A stretch of 64,000 nt of DNA from Micromonospora phytophila. GTDB lineage: Bacteria > Actinomycetota > Actinomycetes > Mycobacteriales > Micromonosporaceae. The notes below the pieces were generated by a model. The model searched no databases, had not been told where the DNA came from, and saw only the letters and a program-made list of their open reading frames with translations. The position numbers and the translations under genes are program-made. Within the stretch, counting starts at the first letter, position 1, and the number at the start of each line of letters is the position of its first letter. Below, in pieces: positions 43,834 to 52,684 of this stretch. Location: the NCBI RefSeq assembly GCF_023656545.1, contig NZ_JAMOKF010000002.1:26978-90977 (forward strand), read 5' to 3'.

Positions 43834-44379
43834 GTGACGCATGCCGAACCAGATGAGCGGTTCACCGCCCTCTACCACGCGCACCACCGCCAGGTTTACG
43901 CGTACGCGGTGAGCCGGGCGGGACGCAAGCTCGCCGACGACGTGGTCGGGGACACCTTCCTGGTCGCCTGGCGCAGGTTGGCCGACGTACCTGCCCCACC
44001 GCTGCCGTGGCTGCTGGGCGTGGCCCGCAACGTGAGCCGCGAACGCTTCCGCGACGACATCCGCCACGCGAGCCTCGCCGCCGAGCTGCGCGCGTGGGTG
44101 GTGGAGGCGGACGCCGACATCGCCGACGGCGTCGCCGAACGTGCGGCGATGCTGGCCGCGCTCGCGGGCCTGGGCGAGGACGACCGGGAGACGCTGACGC
44201 TGACGGCCTGGCAGGGCCTGTCCGCCAAGGACGCCGCTCGCGTCGTCGGTTGCTCGACCGCAACCTTCTTCGTACGCCTACACCGGGCCCGCAAACGCCT
44301 GGAGCAGGCCATGTCCGACGTCGCCACGGTGGACCGCCACCGCCCCGTCCCCATTCCTGAGCAGGAGTACGCCCGATGA
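43834..44379 (+). CDS. ECF-type RNA polymerase sigma factor
   Basis: A 181-aa sigma-70 family protein. Region 2 is FTALYHAHHRQVYAYAVSRA with DVVGDTFLVAWRRL and PWLLGVARNVSRERFRDD. Region 4 is LTLTAWQGLSAKDAARVVGC with FVRLHRARKRLEQAM. Start is a GTG with GGAGAAGGAG upstream. It overlaps the next gene by 4 nt; that partner has one membrane helix and an extracytoplasmic domain, so it likely acts in sensing or control. Regulon unknown. Confidence 0.9.
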   Translation: MTHAEPDERFTALYHAHHRQVYAYAVSRAGRKLADDVVGDTFLVAWRRLADVPAPPLPWLLGVARNVSRERFRDDIRHASLAAELRAWVVEADADIADGVAERAAMLAALAGLGEDDRETLTLTAWQGLSAKDAARVVGCSTATFFVRLHRARKRLEQAMSDVATVDRHRPVPIPEQEYAR

Positions 44380-45335
44380 GTCACCGTGACAGCCTGTTGG
44401 CGTTGGCCGACGCCCGCCCGCGCAGCCTCGACCCGTCCGGCCCGCCCGCCGATCCCGCCCTGATCATGGCGCATTCCCGGCAGGAATCCGCCACCCGCCC
44501 CGCGCGGCGGCCCGTGCGCCGGCTCCTGCTCGCGGGTGCGCTGCCTGCCGTGGCGCTCGCCGCGACCGGCGCCATCCTGCTGAACAACACATCCGGACCG
44601 GGGACACCCGTGGTGCAGCCAACGGTGTCGTCGCCCGCCCCGGTCGACGTGCCCGCGGACGCCAGCCTGCTGCTGGTCGCCGCCGAACGCAGCGAATCCG
44701 CGCCCGCCACTGCGGGCCGCTACTGGGTGGTGCGGGCCGAGCATGGCGAAGGCGCCCGACGCTTGCAGGACGAGTTGTGGCTGGCCGCCGTGCCGGGCCT
44801 GCCCTCGGCCAGCTACGTCCGGTCCGCCGACGGTGGTTCGTGGGCCTCCCAGCCGATGCAGGGCCACACCGCGGACAACAACTTCCTGCTCGCCGGGTCG
44901 CCCAGGCCCGCGCGGGAACTGGCCGCACTGCCGACCGACCCCGCGAAGCTCAAGAAGAAGCTGCTCACCTGGTACGCCGACACCGGCGCCGCCGAGGGAC
45001 GCGACGAGTTCCTGTTCTACTCCGGCGCCGCCATCGTCCTCGACCTGCCGGTCTCCCCGCAGGTGCGCGCGGCGGCGTACCGGATGCTCGCGGCGATGCC
45101 CGGGGTGACGTCGCTGGGCCGGGTGACCGACCGGCTGGGCCGGCCTGGTGTAGCCGTGGCGGTGACCCGCCAGGGCGACTTCGCCAAGGCGCAGACCCGC
45201 CTGATCGTCGACCCCGCGACCGGCCAGGCACTGGCCCAGGAGACCTGGGTCGCGGGCAGCCCGACGAGCTACACCGCGGTGATCAGCGGCCGGTGGTCCG
45301 ACGACGGTCTGCCGGAGGCGTCCGCACTGCGGTAA
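44376..45335 (+). CDS. CU044_5270-type membrane protein coupled to the ECF sigma factor
   Basis: A 319-aa protein with a short cytoplasmic N-terminus (SHRDSLLALADARPRSLDP), one transmembrane helix LLLAGALPAVALAATGAILL near residues 50-69, and a large external domain beginning SGPGTPVVQPTVSSPAPVDV. The external domain carries motifs seen in CU044_5270 family proteins (AGRYWVVRAEHG, DLPVSPQVRAAAYRMLAAMP). It is found next to ECF sigma factors in actinomycetes and may serve as an anti-sigma or signal-sensing partner, although the zinc anti-sigma motif is absent. ATG overlaps the sigma-factor stop. Confidence 0.82.
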   Translation: MSHRDSLLALADARPRSLDPSGPPADPALIMAHSRQESATRPARRPVRRLLLAGALPAVALAATGAILLNNTSGPGTPVVQPTVSSPAPVDVPADASLLLVAAERSESAPATAGRYWVVRAEHGEGARRLQDELWLAAVPGLPSASYVRSADGGSWASQPMQGHTADNNFLLAGSPRPARELAALPTDPAKLKKKLLTWYADTGAAEGRDEFLFYSGAAIVLDLPVSPQVRAAAYRMLAAMPGVTSLGRVTDRLGRPGVAVAVTRQGDFAKAQTRLIVDPATGQALAQETWVAGSPTSYTAVISGRWSDDGLPEASALR

Positions 45336-45352
45336 GGCGTTCGGCACCACCA

Positions 45353-45386
45353 GGCGGTGCGGCCCGACCAGGCCGCACCGCCTTTT
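45353..45386 (+). terminator. Rho-independent terminator after the sigma-factor operon
   Basis: Perfect 12-bp stem GGCGGTGCGGCC / GGCCGCACCGCC with a 6-nt loop, followed by TTTT. It lies 17 nt past the stop of the CU044_5270-type gene and matches an intrinsic terminator. Confidence 0.88.
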
Positions 45387-45474
45387 GCCACAATGCCGGT
45401 CTGCCGCCAACCACCTGAGGGCGAGGGGCTTGGGTCTCCCGTAGGGGATGACGCGGGTGAGGGGCATGGACGGG

Positions 45475-46809
45475 TCAGGCGTACACGGGGCGTCGGGTGC
45501 CGCCGTGGTCGGCGCACGGCCCGCCTCGTACGCCGGTCATGCTGACCAGGCCGTCCCCGCACTGCACCAGGTAGCCCTTGCCGTTCCAGAAGGTGGGCAC
45601 GCAGTCGAACCAGTCGCAGACGTCCGCGGCCGGGTCATAGATGTAGGAGCCGCCGCAGTAGTTGTAGCCGTACGGGTTCTGCGGTGCGCCGCAGAGGTCC
45701 ACCGGGGTCGGGCTCGGCGAGCCGGTGGACGGGCTCGGGCTGCCGCCACCGGTGCTGCTGGCCGACGGCCACCCGGAGGGTCTGGTCGGTGAGGCACCAT
45801 CGGTCGTGCCCGGTCCAGGCGAGGTGACCGGCCCGGAACCTGGTCCCGGGGCCGTACCGGGGCCAGACCTGCCGGGCGCGGTGGTGGCGTCCCGCTGCGG
45901 ACCAGCGGTGGGAGCGGTGGAGCTGAGCGGCGCGCCGACGGCGGTGGACGGCGAGGGTCCATCCGGGTCGGTCGAGGCCGCACCGGGGCGGCCGTCGAAG
46001 TCCATTCCGACCACCGGGCGGTCCGTCGCGGACCAGCGGACCGGGCCCACGACCCCCGCCAGGGCCACCAGCACCGCACCGACGGCGACCAGCGCCGGAC
46101 GGGCGAGGCGGGCGGCGGGCGGGACCTCGGCGGGCCTGGCCGGTGTCGGTGCCGCCGGCCGGGTACGCCAGTGCGCCACCACCGCCTCGTCGAGCCGGTC
46201 CAAGAGCGCGTCCCGCTCCCCGACGGCCTCGGCGTACGCGACGGTGAGTCGCAGCCGGAAGGCGGACGCCGCCGTCGGCGGTACCCGTACTCCCCGGACC
46301 CTGCCCGGCCCGTGCTCGTGCAGCAGGGTGAACGGCTCCGCCGGATGGTGTGCCACCCCGGTGAGCTGTCGGTACGGCCACTCCCGGACCCCGAGGCGCC
46401 CGACGAGGATCAGCCGCCGGTCGGTGACCACCGCCATGCCGGCGTCGACCACCGCGACGCCCTTCGTCAACCCGCGTAACCGGACCGAGTCCCCGAGGGG
46501 AACGACGGCCAACTCCGGTGCGGGCAGGCCGGCGGTGTGCCGAGCCGTCACCTCGAGGAGTTCCGCGCCGGACTGCACGGTGGCCACGACCTCGTTCCGG
46601 TCGAGGGCCACCGGCAGCCCCACCGGCGTCTCCGCCCGCGGCTCCGATTCCTCGGCCCGCGCGCAGAACTCCCGTAGCTCCATGTCGCGTCGCCGCCACG
46701 CCTCGACGGCGGTCTCGTACGCCGTGCGCCGCCGCTCGTTCTCTCGATTGACCCACCGGGCCCGCCAGCCCACCGCCGTCCCGTCCGTCGCCACCGGGTC
46801 GCCTCTCAT
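45475..46809 (-). CDS. Membrane-anchored protein with low-complexity linker and DUF3761-like Cys-rich tail
   Basis: A 444-aa protein. The cytoplasmic N-terminal half contains a PH-like region (MAVVTDRRLILVGRLGVREW, YRQLTGVAHHPAEPFTLLHE). One transmembrane helix, RPALVAVGAVLVALAGVVG, is followed by a long Pro/Ser/Thr/Gly linker and a C-terminal domain with six or more cysteines (LCGAPQNPYGYNYCGGSY, VCDWFDCVPTFWNGKGYLVQ) ending in a DUF3761-like CGDGLVSMTGVRGGPCADHG. The same C-terminal domain occurs at 63719-64000. ATG 46809 is taken as start; the frame is open upstream, but that extension looks non-coding. Probably a cell-surface protein; function unknown. Confidence 0.75.
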   Translation of the reverse strand: MRGDPVATDGTAVGWRARWVNRENERRRTAYETAVEAWRRRDMELREFCARAEESEPRAETPVGLPVALDRNEVVATVQSGAELLEVTARHTAGLPAPELAVVPLGDSVRLRGLTKGVAVVDAGMAVVTDRRLILVGRLGVREWPYRQLTGVAHHPAEPFTLLHEHGPGRVRGVRVPPTAASAFRLRLTVAYAEAVGERDALLDRLDEAVVAHWRTRPAAPTPARPAEVPPAARLARPALVAVGAVLVALAGVVGPVRWSATDRPVVGMDFDGRPGAASTDPDGPSPSTAVGAPLSSTAPTAGPQRDATTAPGRSGPGTAPGPGSGPVTSPGPGTTDGASPTRPSGWPSASSTGGGSPSPSTGSPSPTPVDLCGAPQNPYGYNYCGGSYIYDPAADVCDWFDCVPTFWNGKGYLVQCGDGLVSMTGVRGGPCADHGGTRRPVYA

Positions 46810-47229
46810 CGCGAAGGGGTTCCGCGTCCACCCGGTACAACCGCGCGCGGCGGCACAGGACACGTCGTAGCAGTCGACCGGTTCGGCTGGTTCCGTGGGT
46901 GTCGATTCATGGAGGTGGCGTCGAATCACCCGGTGCGGCGGCCCCACTGATCCACAGTGCCTGCTGGACGCGGGTGGCCGACGTCATCGTCGAGTACCCG
47001 TACCGGGTGGCGGGTGGGGCCGAACCGCCGATATCCACGGCTGTCCCCGACCGCCTCGCGGCGATACGGTGCACGCACCGCCTCGGGCCGCGCCCCGCCG
47101 ACAGGTCGCGACGCCGCCTTACGCGTCCCCAACCGCACCACCGGATCGATCTCACGTCCGACGCCGGCGTAGTCGCCGGGAGAGAGGATCGAAGAGGATG
47201 CTCCCGACACCCCCCACCTCCTGACGAAC
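46810..47229. other. Intergenic stretch without a supported gene
   Basis: About 420 bases upstream of the surface-protein gene and before the decayed gene fragment. No convincing frame, hairpin terminator or RNA gene is visible. Confidence 0.5.
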
Positions 47230-47718
47230 GGCGAGAGCCACCCTCGCAGCTGCCTGCGCCGCCCCCGGGCTCGCGGCATTGTTCTCCACGGCCGTCGGCC
47301 AGCGGCGGCGGATCGTCGCCGCCGTGGTTGCGCTGGCTTCCCCGGCCACCTCGCCATCCAGGCCGGCATCCTGCACCACGTCGTGGCGGAACAGGTCCGC
47401 GGCCGCGGCGACTGGACCCGCCTCGTCCAGACCCTGCGATCGCAGGGGGTACGACCGCCGTGCGTGATCTCCGGCCACGAAGCCATCCCGATCGCCTACT
47501 ACGCCAGGTGCCGGGCGCTAAAAGACCGGGGATACAACCACAACGCGAACACCGCGCAGCTGCGGCAGGCCGCGGCGACCGGACGCTTCGCCCTGCTGGT
47601 CAAGAACTCCGCCCCGCCCGACTGGGCCAAGGACTGGCACCGGATTCCGGTACGGGACCTCACCACCACTGGGTGGGAGGTGTACCTGCCGCAGCGCCCG
47701 CCGGCAACACCGAACTGA
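47230..47718 (+). pseudogene. Frameshifted C-terminal remnant of a polytopic membrane protein
   Basis: Two frames join to make a sensible protein end. One reads LAAACAAPGLAALFSTAVGQ and RRRIVAAVVALA. After a frameshift near 47335 the other continues FPGHLAIQAGILHHVVAEQV and DWTRLVQTLRSQGVRPPCVI, SGHEAIPIAYYARCRAL to the stop at 47718. The pattern, membrane helices followed by a short soluble tail, resembles the end of glycosyltransferase-39/ArnT-like or other integral membrane proteins. The 5' part of the gene is absent. Which enzyme it was cannot be said. Confidence 0.6.
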
Positions 47719-47739
47719 GACGGCTGCGCGGCGGGTGCG

Positions 47740-47851
47740 GGCTGCCGCGCCCGGCACCGCGCTCGTTCGGGCATACGCCGGGCGCCGGCGTTTATGCGCG
47801 GCGGATGCGCACCGGCAAGGTGACCCGGCTCTACCACCACCAGACGAACCA
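47740..47851 (+). repeat. 112-bp direct repeat, copy 2
   Basis: Second copy of 41789-41900, same orientation and length, about four mismatches by eye. It brings a leader and start codon (47805) without the rest of the dehydrogenase gene. Confidence 0.8.
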
Positions 47852-47921
47852 CGGCTCGAGATCGGGCGGCTCCGATCTCCGGCCGCTCGGCGCCCTACCG
47901 GGCGGCCGGTGCCTGGCCTGA
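47805..47921 (+). pseudogene. Truncated 5' end of a SagB-like dehydrogenase gene
   Basis: Begins MRTGKVTRLYHHQTN, the same opening as the intact gene at 41854, then diverges after about 15 codons and stops at 47921. None of the FMN-binding core is present. It abuts another pseudogene, so this is a recombination-scarred spot. Confidence 0.65.
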
Positions 47922-48022
47922 CATGGGCCGGGCCACCATGGCCAGGACAAATCTCAGCGGAGGTCTGATCCGCCGCCAGCATGCCGTGTGCGTTCCAGGC
48001 GGCCATCGGATCGGCCCCTGGG

Positions 48023-48790
48023 TCAGGTCACCAGGGCGTACGGCTCGGGCTCGGTTGACAGGCGGCGCTGGTCGTAGTCGGGGGCGAGCGTGCCGAAGAG
48101 CCGGTCCCAAATCGACGTGTAGAAGCCGAGGTTGACCGACGGCTGGACGTGGTGCCCGGCGTGCAGACTCGGGGTGGCGACCCAGCGGAACACCCGGCTG
48201 CGCCGGGCCGCCAGCGGCAGCACCTCCACGCCGAGGTGCCCGAAGATCCCGAAGATGAGGTTCACCGCGGTGTAGGCGAGGATCGCCCAGACGGAGAATG
48301 CGTGTGTGGCGAGCGCGGCCAGCCAGAGCCCGCCGAATCCGCAGATCTCCAGCGGGTGCAGCGCGTACAGCGTGGCGGGCCGGGCGTCGACGAAGCGGTG
48401 GTGCAGCGCGTGGGCGAGCGGGAAGAGCTGGGGCCGGTGCGCGACAGCGTGGCCGGCGTACATCAACAGGTCCATCAGCAGGAGCAGCAGGACGAAATCC
48501 GTGAGGATCTGGAGGCCCGGATCCGCGTTCAGGTGGATGATGCCGGTCTTCCACAGCCCCCAGCCGGCGACCGTGATCAGGGAGTTCATCAGGATCGCCC
48601 CGCCGGCGAGCCAGGCCTGCAGGCGGCTGATCCGGCCGGGATCGGGCAGCAGCCGTACGACCGTCGGCAGCCGGAGCACGGCGTTGCCGACGCCGACAGC
48701 GATCAGAAAGAGGATCACGTTCTCGAGCAGAGCGAGCCCTACCACCTGGCCGACGTCAAGTCGCCACGCCCAGTCGAGCGCTGCATCCAC
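48023..48790 (-). CDS. Sterol desaturase/fatty acid hydroxylase family membrane protein
   Basis: A 255-aa integral membrane di-iron protein. Histidine boxes are AGHAVAHRPQLFPLAHALHH (HxxxH...HxxHH), FGHLGVEVLP and SLHAGHHVQPSVN, the eight-His pattern of the family; four or more hydrophobic helices are evident (LILFLIAVGVGNAVL-like N-terminus, LLLLLMDLLMYAG). Members hydroxylate or desaturate lipids using oxygen. GTG 48790 gives a protein that starts at the first membrane segment; no strong Shine-Dalgarno is present, so the start is uncertain. Transcribed alone. Confidence 0.85.
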   Translation of the reverse strand: MDAALDWAWRLDVGQVVGLALLENVILFLIAVGVGNAVLRLPTVVRLLPDPGRISRLQAWLAGGAILMNSLITVAGWGLWKTGIIHLNADPGLQILTDFVLLLLLMDLLMYAGHAVAHRPQLFPLAHALHHRFVDARPATLYALHPLEICGFGGLWLAALATHAFSVWAILAYTAVNLIFGIFGHLGVEVLPLAARRSRVFRWVATPSLHAGHHVQPSVNLGFYTSIWDRLFGTLAPDYDQRRLSTEPEPYALVT

Positions 48791-49060
48791 GTTTTTCAGT
48801 ATGCGCCGGTCCGGGACCTCGTGGCGACACCCGATTCGCGGATCGCGCAACGGGCAGGCGCGAACATCCATAGCCTGGCCGGTGGCAGCTGACCGTGACC
48901 GGCCGGAAGACCGGACGGCAGATGACCCACCCCGTGAGTTCAGGACGAGGAGAGCGCCTTCGTGGTTCCGATCACCGGCTCGGCGGGTGAACAGCCCTTT
49001 CCCACTTCGGTGCCCTGACATCACTGTTCCCCGACGGCCCAGAGACGCCACGCCGTCAGC

Positions 49061-50386
49061 TCATGTGACGAGGCCCGAGCTGGTGAGTCGCGCAAGCATC
49101 GACTGGTTGGCCTGCCAGCCGTCCGGAAACTTGACGGGAACGTCCAGGTGGACCGGCTCGGTCGACGGGTGCGCGTCGAGCAGCTCGGTGATCCCCGCCC
49201 GCGCCACCACGATGCAGGCGTGCCGGTGCCGGGACGTCAACACGCAGAGCCGCCCCGACTCCAGGTGGAACGCGGTCGCGTCCCGCCGCCCCGACAGCGG
49301 GTGCAGCACGATCGTCACGTCGTACTCGCGGCCCTGGAGCCGGTTGGCGGTGTCGACGGTGATGCCCGCTCCGGCCTCGCCGAGCTGCGCGCGAATGGCC
49401 GCGACCTGGTCGCGGTGCGCCGCCCCGACGGCGATCCGGTCGGCGGTGACCGGAGCACCGGCCGGCGCGTGCTCCGAGACCGCGACCGCTCCCCGCCGCA
49501 GCACCCGCAGCGCCAGGGCGGCGCACACCGAGGCCGCCTCCCCATCGGTACGCAGGGTGTGCCGCTCCGGCAGCTCGTAGAGCGCCCAGCCGGTGGCTGC
49601 GGCCAGCTCCACCGCCGCGTCGACCGGGTCCCCCGGCCCGGCCTCGGTGAACGCCAGTGCCCGGTCGTCGGGGCCGGTGCCGGCGCGGAACGCGGTGAAC
49701 GGGTAGAACGCCTCCGCGACCACCGTCGCCGCCGACGCGGGCAGCCGCCACGACACCGGCAGGCGGTGCACCGGCAGCTGCGGGTTGTGCCGCAGCAGCA
49801 CCGCCACCGCGGACTGCATCGGGTCCCAGGTCAAGCCCGTCCACCGCACCGTGTCGACGGTAGAGAACGGGTCGAGCTGCCCCGGGTCCCCCACGAACAG
49901 GGCCCGCTCGAACCTGCCGGCCACGCGCAACAGCGCGTCCGAACGCATCTGGTACGCCTCGTCGACGATCGCCCACGGCCAAGAGCCCTCGCTGACCATC
50001 CCCCACTTCGCGGCCGTACCGATGATGACCGCCGGACCACCGAGGTCGGCGACCTTGGCGGCGACCCGGACCGTCTCGTGGCCCTTCACCCGCGCGGACG
50101 GCTGGTAGTCGGCGGCGGAGAGCCGGCCGATCCGCAGCTCCGGCGCCTTTCGTGCCAGCCGGTCGATCAGGTCGTCGACCTGCTCGTTGGTCTGCGCGAT
50201 GATGATCAGCGGCTCGCCGGCGGCCGCCAGTTCGACGGCGGCGCGCACCACCAGGGTCGACTTGCCGGCCCCGGGCGGCGAGTCGACCACCACCCCAAGG
50301 TGGTCACCGGAACGCAGGTCAGCGAGTACGGCGGTGATCACCCGTTGCGCTTCGACGGCGGGCGGCACCTCCAGCCCTGCCAGCAT
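49061..50386 (-). CDS. Small superfamily 1 helicase-like AAA ATPase, solitary paralogue
   Basis: A 441-aa protein collinear over nearly its whole length with the product of 19606-20952, with identical Walker A VVDSPPGAGKSTLVVRA, DEAYQMR, FVGDPGQLDPF and NRLQGREYDVTIVLHPL. The DNA is also closely similar. ATG 50386 has a strong GGGAGGTAGG Shine-Dalgarno. Unlike the first copy it has no DUF262 or other nuclease genes next to it; its neighbours are a hydroxylase and a CYTH protein. It may be the remaining member of a lost defence operon, or a copy with an independent role. Confidence 0.83.
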   Translation of the reverse strand: MLAGLEVPPAVEAQRVITAVLADLRSGDHLGVVVDSPPGAGKSTLVVRAAVELAAAGEPLIIIAQTNEQVDDLIDRLARKAPELRIGRLSAADYQPSARVKGHETVRVAAKVADLGGPAVIIGTAAKWGMVSEGSWPWAIVDEAYQMRSDALLRVAGRFERALFVGDPGQLDPFSTVDTVRWTGLTWDPMQSAVAVLLRHNPQLPVHRLPVSWRLPASAATVVAEAFYPFTAFRAGTGPDDRALAFTEAGPGDPVDAAVELAAATGWALYELPERHTLRTDGEAASVCAALALRVLRRGAVAVSEHAPAGAPVTADRIAVGAAHRDQVAAIRAQLGEAGAGITVDTANRLQGREYDVTIVLHPLSGRRDATAFHLESGRLCVLTSRHRHACIVVARAGITELLDAHPSTEPVHLDVPVKFPDGWQANQSMLARLTSSGLVT

Positions 50387-50605
50387 CGTCCCTACCTCCC
50401 GGTTGGCGGTTCTCGGGACATTACTTGCAGGACTCCCGGCAGCGGATTCGCGCCCCGCCCCGAGTAGCCGGCCTGCCGACTTGCGGGTGATCTCGGTGAC
50501 TCGGCGGCTCGGCGGACTGCCTGACGTGGGTGAGTAGAGGCCGGACGAGGTCGCCGCAGTACTCTTCGCCCAGGTGCGGACGCTACTCGCCGACCCGACC
50601 GGTGG

Positions 50606-51163
50606 TCACACCCCGACGACCATCGCGGACCTGATCAGGGAGTCGTAGGTCTCGGTGCTCCGCTCCAACTCCACACCCAGCGACCGGGCGAATTGGTCCA
50701 GCTCCTGCTGCACCTGCTCCGCCGGCCGGTCACCGCCCACCATCGCCTCGATCTCGAAGAAGGCACCGAGACCGTCGACCTCGTCGAGACAGAGCAACAT
50801 CGCGCCATGCCGGGCGGTACGGCGGGTCTTCGCGATCCGCACCGTCGGATAGAACCCCATGGCAAGGATCGCCGCATGCATCTCGTCCCGGCCGAGCACT
50901 TCGGTCTCGTGCTCCTGGCATGCCAGCTCGTTGTCGAGCGGCTTCTTGACGCAGAACAGGTGCCGGCCGTTCTCGGTCCGCAGCCGAGCGAACGCGGCTC
51001 CAGTCTTGCTCTGTCCATACGTCCAACCAGATGCGGCATAGGCCTGATCGTCTTGTCGGACCGCCTCCGAGAAGGCCACACCCCGCGCCGCGAGGGATCG
51101 AACCAACGCCGCCGGCTCGGCGACTCGATATTTGACTTCGATCTCGCGGATGCCGTTGGTCAT
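50606..51163 (-). CDS. CYTH-domain protein (class IV adenylate cyclase/thiamine triphosphatase fold)
   Basis: A 185-aa triphosphate-tunnel protein. The N-terminal EIEVKYRV (ExExK) and the alternating acidic/basic strands FARLRTENGRHLFCVKKPL, ACQEHETEVL and MLLCLDEVDGLGAFFEIEA are the CYTH pattern. Members hydrolyse or cyclise triphosphate substrates such as ATP, thiamine triphosphate or inorganic triphosphate; the substrate here is unknown. ATG 51163 has a GGAGA Shine-Dalgarno. It stands as a single gene. Confidence 0.88.
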   Translation of the reverse strand: MTNGIREIEVKYRVAEPAALVRSLAARGVAFSEAVRQDDQAYAASGWTYGQSKTGAAFARLRTENGRHLFCVKKPLDNELACQEHETEVLGRDEMHAAILAMGFYPTVRIAKTRRTARHGAMLLCLDEVDGLGAFFEIEAMVGGDRPAEQVQQELDQFARSLGVELERSTETYDSLIRSAMVVGV

Positions 51164-51471
51164 CAGGTCTCCGTGGCCCTGTTGGTCGTGGACCGGGCCA
51201 CTCAATCACAGAGCCGACGCATCAGGGCGGTGACACTCTGAGATCGGGCTGTCCCGGACAGACAAACCGGGGCACCAGCAGCTTCGTTCCCGGAACCACC
51301 TTGGCGGATCGGGCCGGACAAACCGTCGACAACCCGACACCTGTTGGCAAGCCCGCAAGGCGATCCATATGTTTCGATCAGCCCGATGCCAGCCTGATCC
51401 GAGCATGAGCGCCGGCGAGTCCGGCCCTGGTCAGCGCGGTCGGCCTGCCGTTACCACGAGAGGTGATCAGG

Positions 51472-52647
51472 ATGGACCGTCGGTGGCTGCTCAGAACCGG
51501 GGTGGTGGCGACCGGAGCGGTCGCCTTCGGCGGCTCGCTGTGGCGCTCCGCCATGGCGGCTCCGGCGATGCCCGGCCCCAGCCCGTACGGCCCCCTGCGG
51601 GCCGCGGACGGCAACGGGCTGCGGCTGCCGGAGGGGTTCCGCAGCCGGATCGTCGCGCGGTCCGGTGTGAAGGTGCCCGGGACCTCCTACACGTGGCACT
51701 ACAACCCTGACGGTGGCGCGACCTTCGCGACCTACACCGAGAACGGTTGGATCTACGTCTCCAACGCCGAGATCGAGGCACCCCGGGGTGGGGCCTCGGC
51801 CATCCGGTTCGCCGGGGACGGTCGGATCCTCGGCGCGTACTCCATCCTGACCGGCACCGACCGCAACTGCGCCGGCGGACCGACGGTGGTGGGCCGCCGG
51901 GACACATCAGCGCGATGGCTCTCGGGCGAGGAGGTTTCCCGCGGGCAGATCTGGGAGTGCGACCCCCGCGGGCAGCGGGCCGCCGTGGCGCGGCCGGCGA
52001 TGGGCAAGTTCACGCACGAGGCGGCCGCGGTCGACCCCGTGCGCCAGGTCGTGTACCTGACCGAGGACCGGACAGACGGGTGCTTCTACCGGTTCCGGCC
52101 CACGACGTTCCCGGATCTGTCCACCGGGGTGCTCGAGGTCCTGTGTTCCTCCTCGACGACCACTGGTCCGGTGACCTGGAAGCGGGTGCCGGACCCGTCC
52201 GCCTCGGGCACGTCGACGCGTTACCAGGTCGCCGGGGTGCAGCGCTTCAACGGCGGCGAGGGCTGCTGGTACGAGGACGACGTCTGCTACTTCACCACCA
52301 AGGGCGACAACCGGGTGTGGGCGTACCGGGCGGCGACCAGTGAGCTCGGCCTGCTCTACGACGACGATTTGACGGTCTCCGGGACACCGCTGCGCGGCGT
52401 CGACAACATCACCATGTCGCACTCGAAGGACCTGTACGTGGCCGAGGACGGCGACAACATGGAGATCTGCGTGATCACGCCGGCGGGCGTCGTCGCGACC
52501 TTCCTGCAGCTCGAGGGGCACGCCGGGTCGGAGCTGACCGGGGTCGCCTTCAACCCCGCCGGTGACCGGCTGTACTTCTCCTCCCAGCGGGGCGTCAACG
52601 GCGCCGGCGGCGTCACCTTCGAGGTGTACGGCCCGTTCCGCCGCTGA
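51472..52647 (+). CDS. Tat-exported PhoX/DUF839-family protein
   Basis: A 391-aa protein with a twin-arginine signal (MDRRWLLRTGVVATGAVAFG) and cleavage after about residue 30 (AMAAPAM). The mature part is a beta-propeller of the DUF839/PhoX type: TWHYNPDGGATFATYTENGW, MGKFTHEAAAVDPVRQVVYL, TEDRTDGCFYRFRP and VAEDGDNMEICVITPAG. PhoX-like members are calcium/iron alkaline phosphatases. The acidic Ca-binding residues appear in TEDRTDG and AEDGDN, but activity is unproven. The ATG follows AGAGGTG; a GTG three codons earlier is the alternative start. Confidence 0.85.
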   Translation: MDRRWLLRTGVVATGAVAFGGSLWRSAMAAPAMPGPSPYGPLRAADGNGLRLPEGFRSRIVARSGVKVPGTSYTWHYNPDGGATFATYTENGWIYVSNAEIEAPRGGASAIRFAGDGRILGAYSILTGTDRNCAGGPTVVGRRDTSARWLSGEEVSRGQIWECDPRGQRAAVARPAMGKFTHEAAAVDPVRQVVYLTEDRTDGCFYRFRPTTFPDLSTGVLEVLCSSSTTTGPVTWKRVPDPSASGTSTRYQVAGVQRFNGGEGCWYEDDVCYFTTKGDNRVWAYRAATSELGLLYDDDLTVSGTPLRGVDNITMSHSKDLYVAEDGDNMEICVITPAGVVATFLQLEGHAGSELTGVAFNPAGDRLYFSSQRGVNGAGGVTFEVYGPFRR

Positions 52648-52684
52648 ACTGCGGCTCCCGACGGCGGGCCGGCCGCCCCGACGG

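Noticed and set aside
43450..44067. 205-codon minus-strand frame before and within the sigma-factor gene
   Set aside because: It overlaps the conserved sigma-factor coding region antisense and has no ribosome site or domain.
46899..47921. 340-codon plus-strand frame covering the fragment region
   Set aside because: Only its last ~40 codons (SagB-like start) make sense; the rest is out of frame with the membrane-protein remnant.
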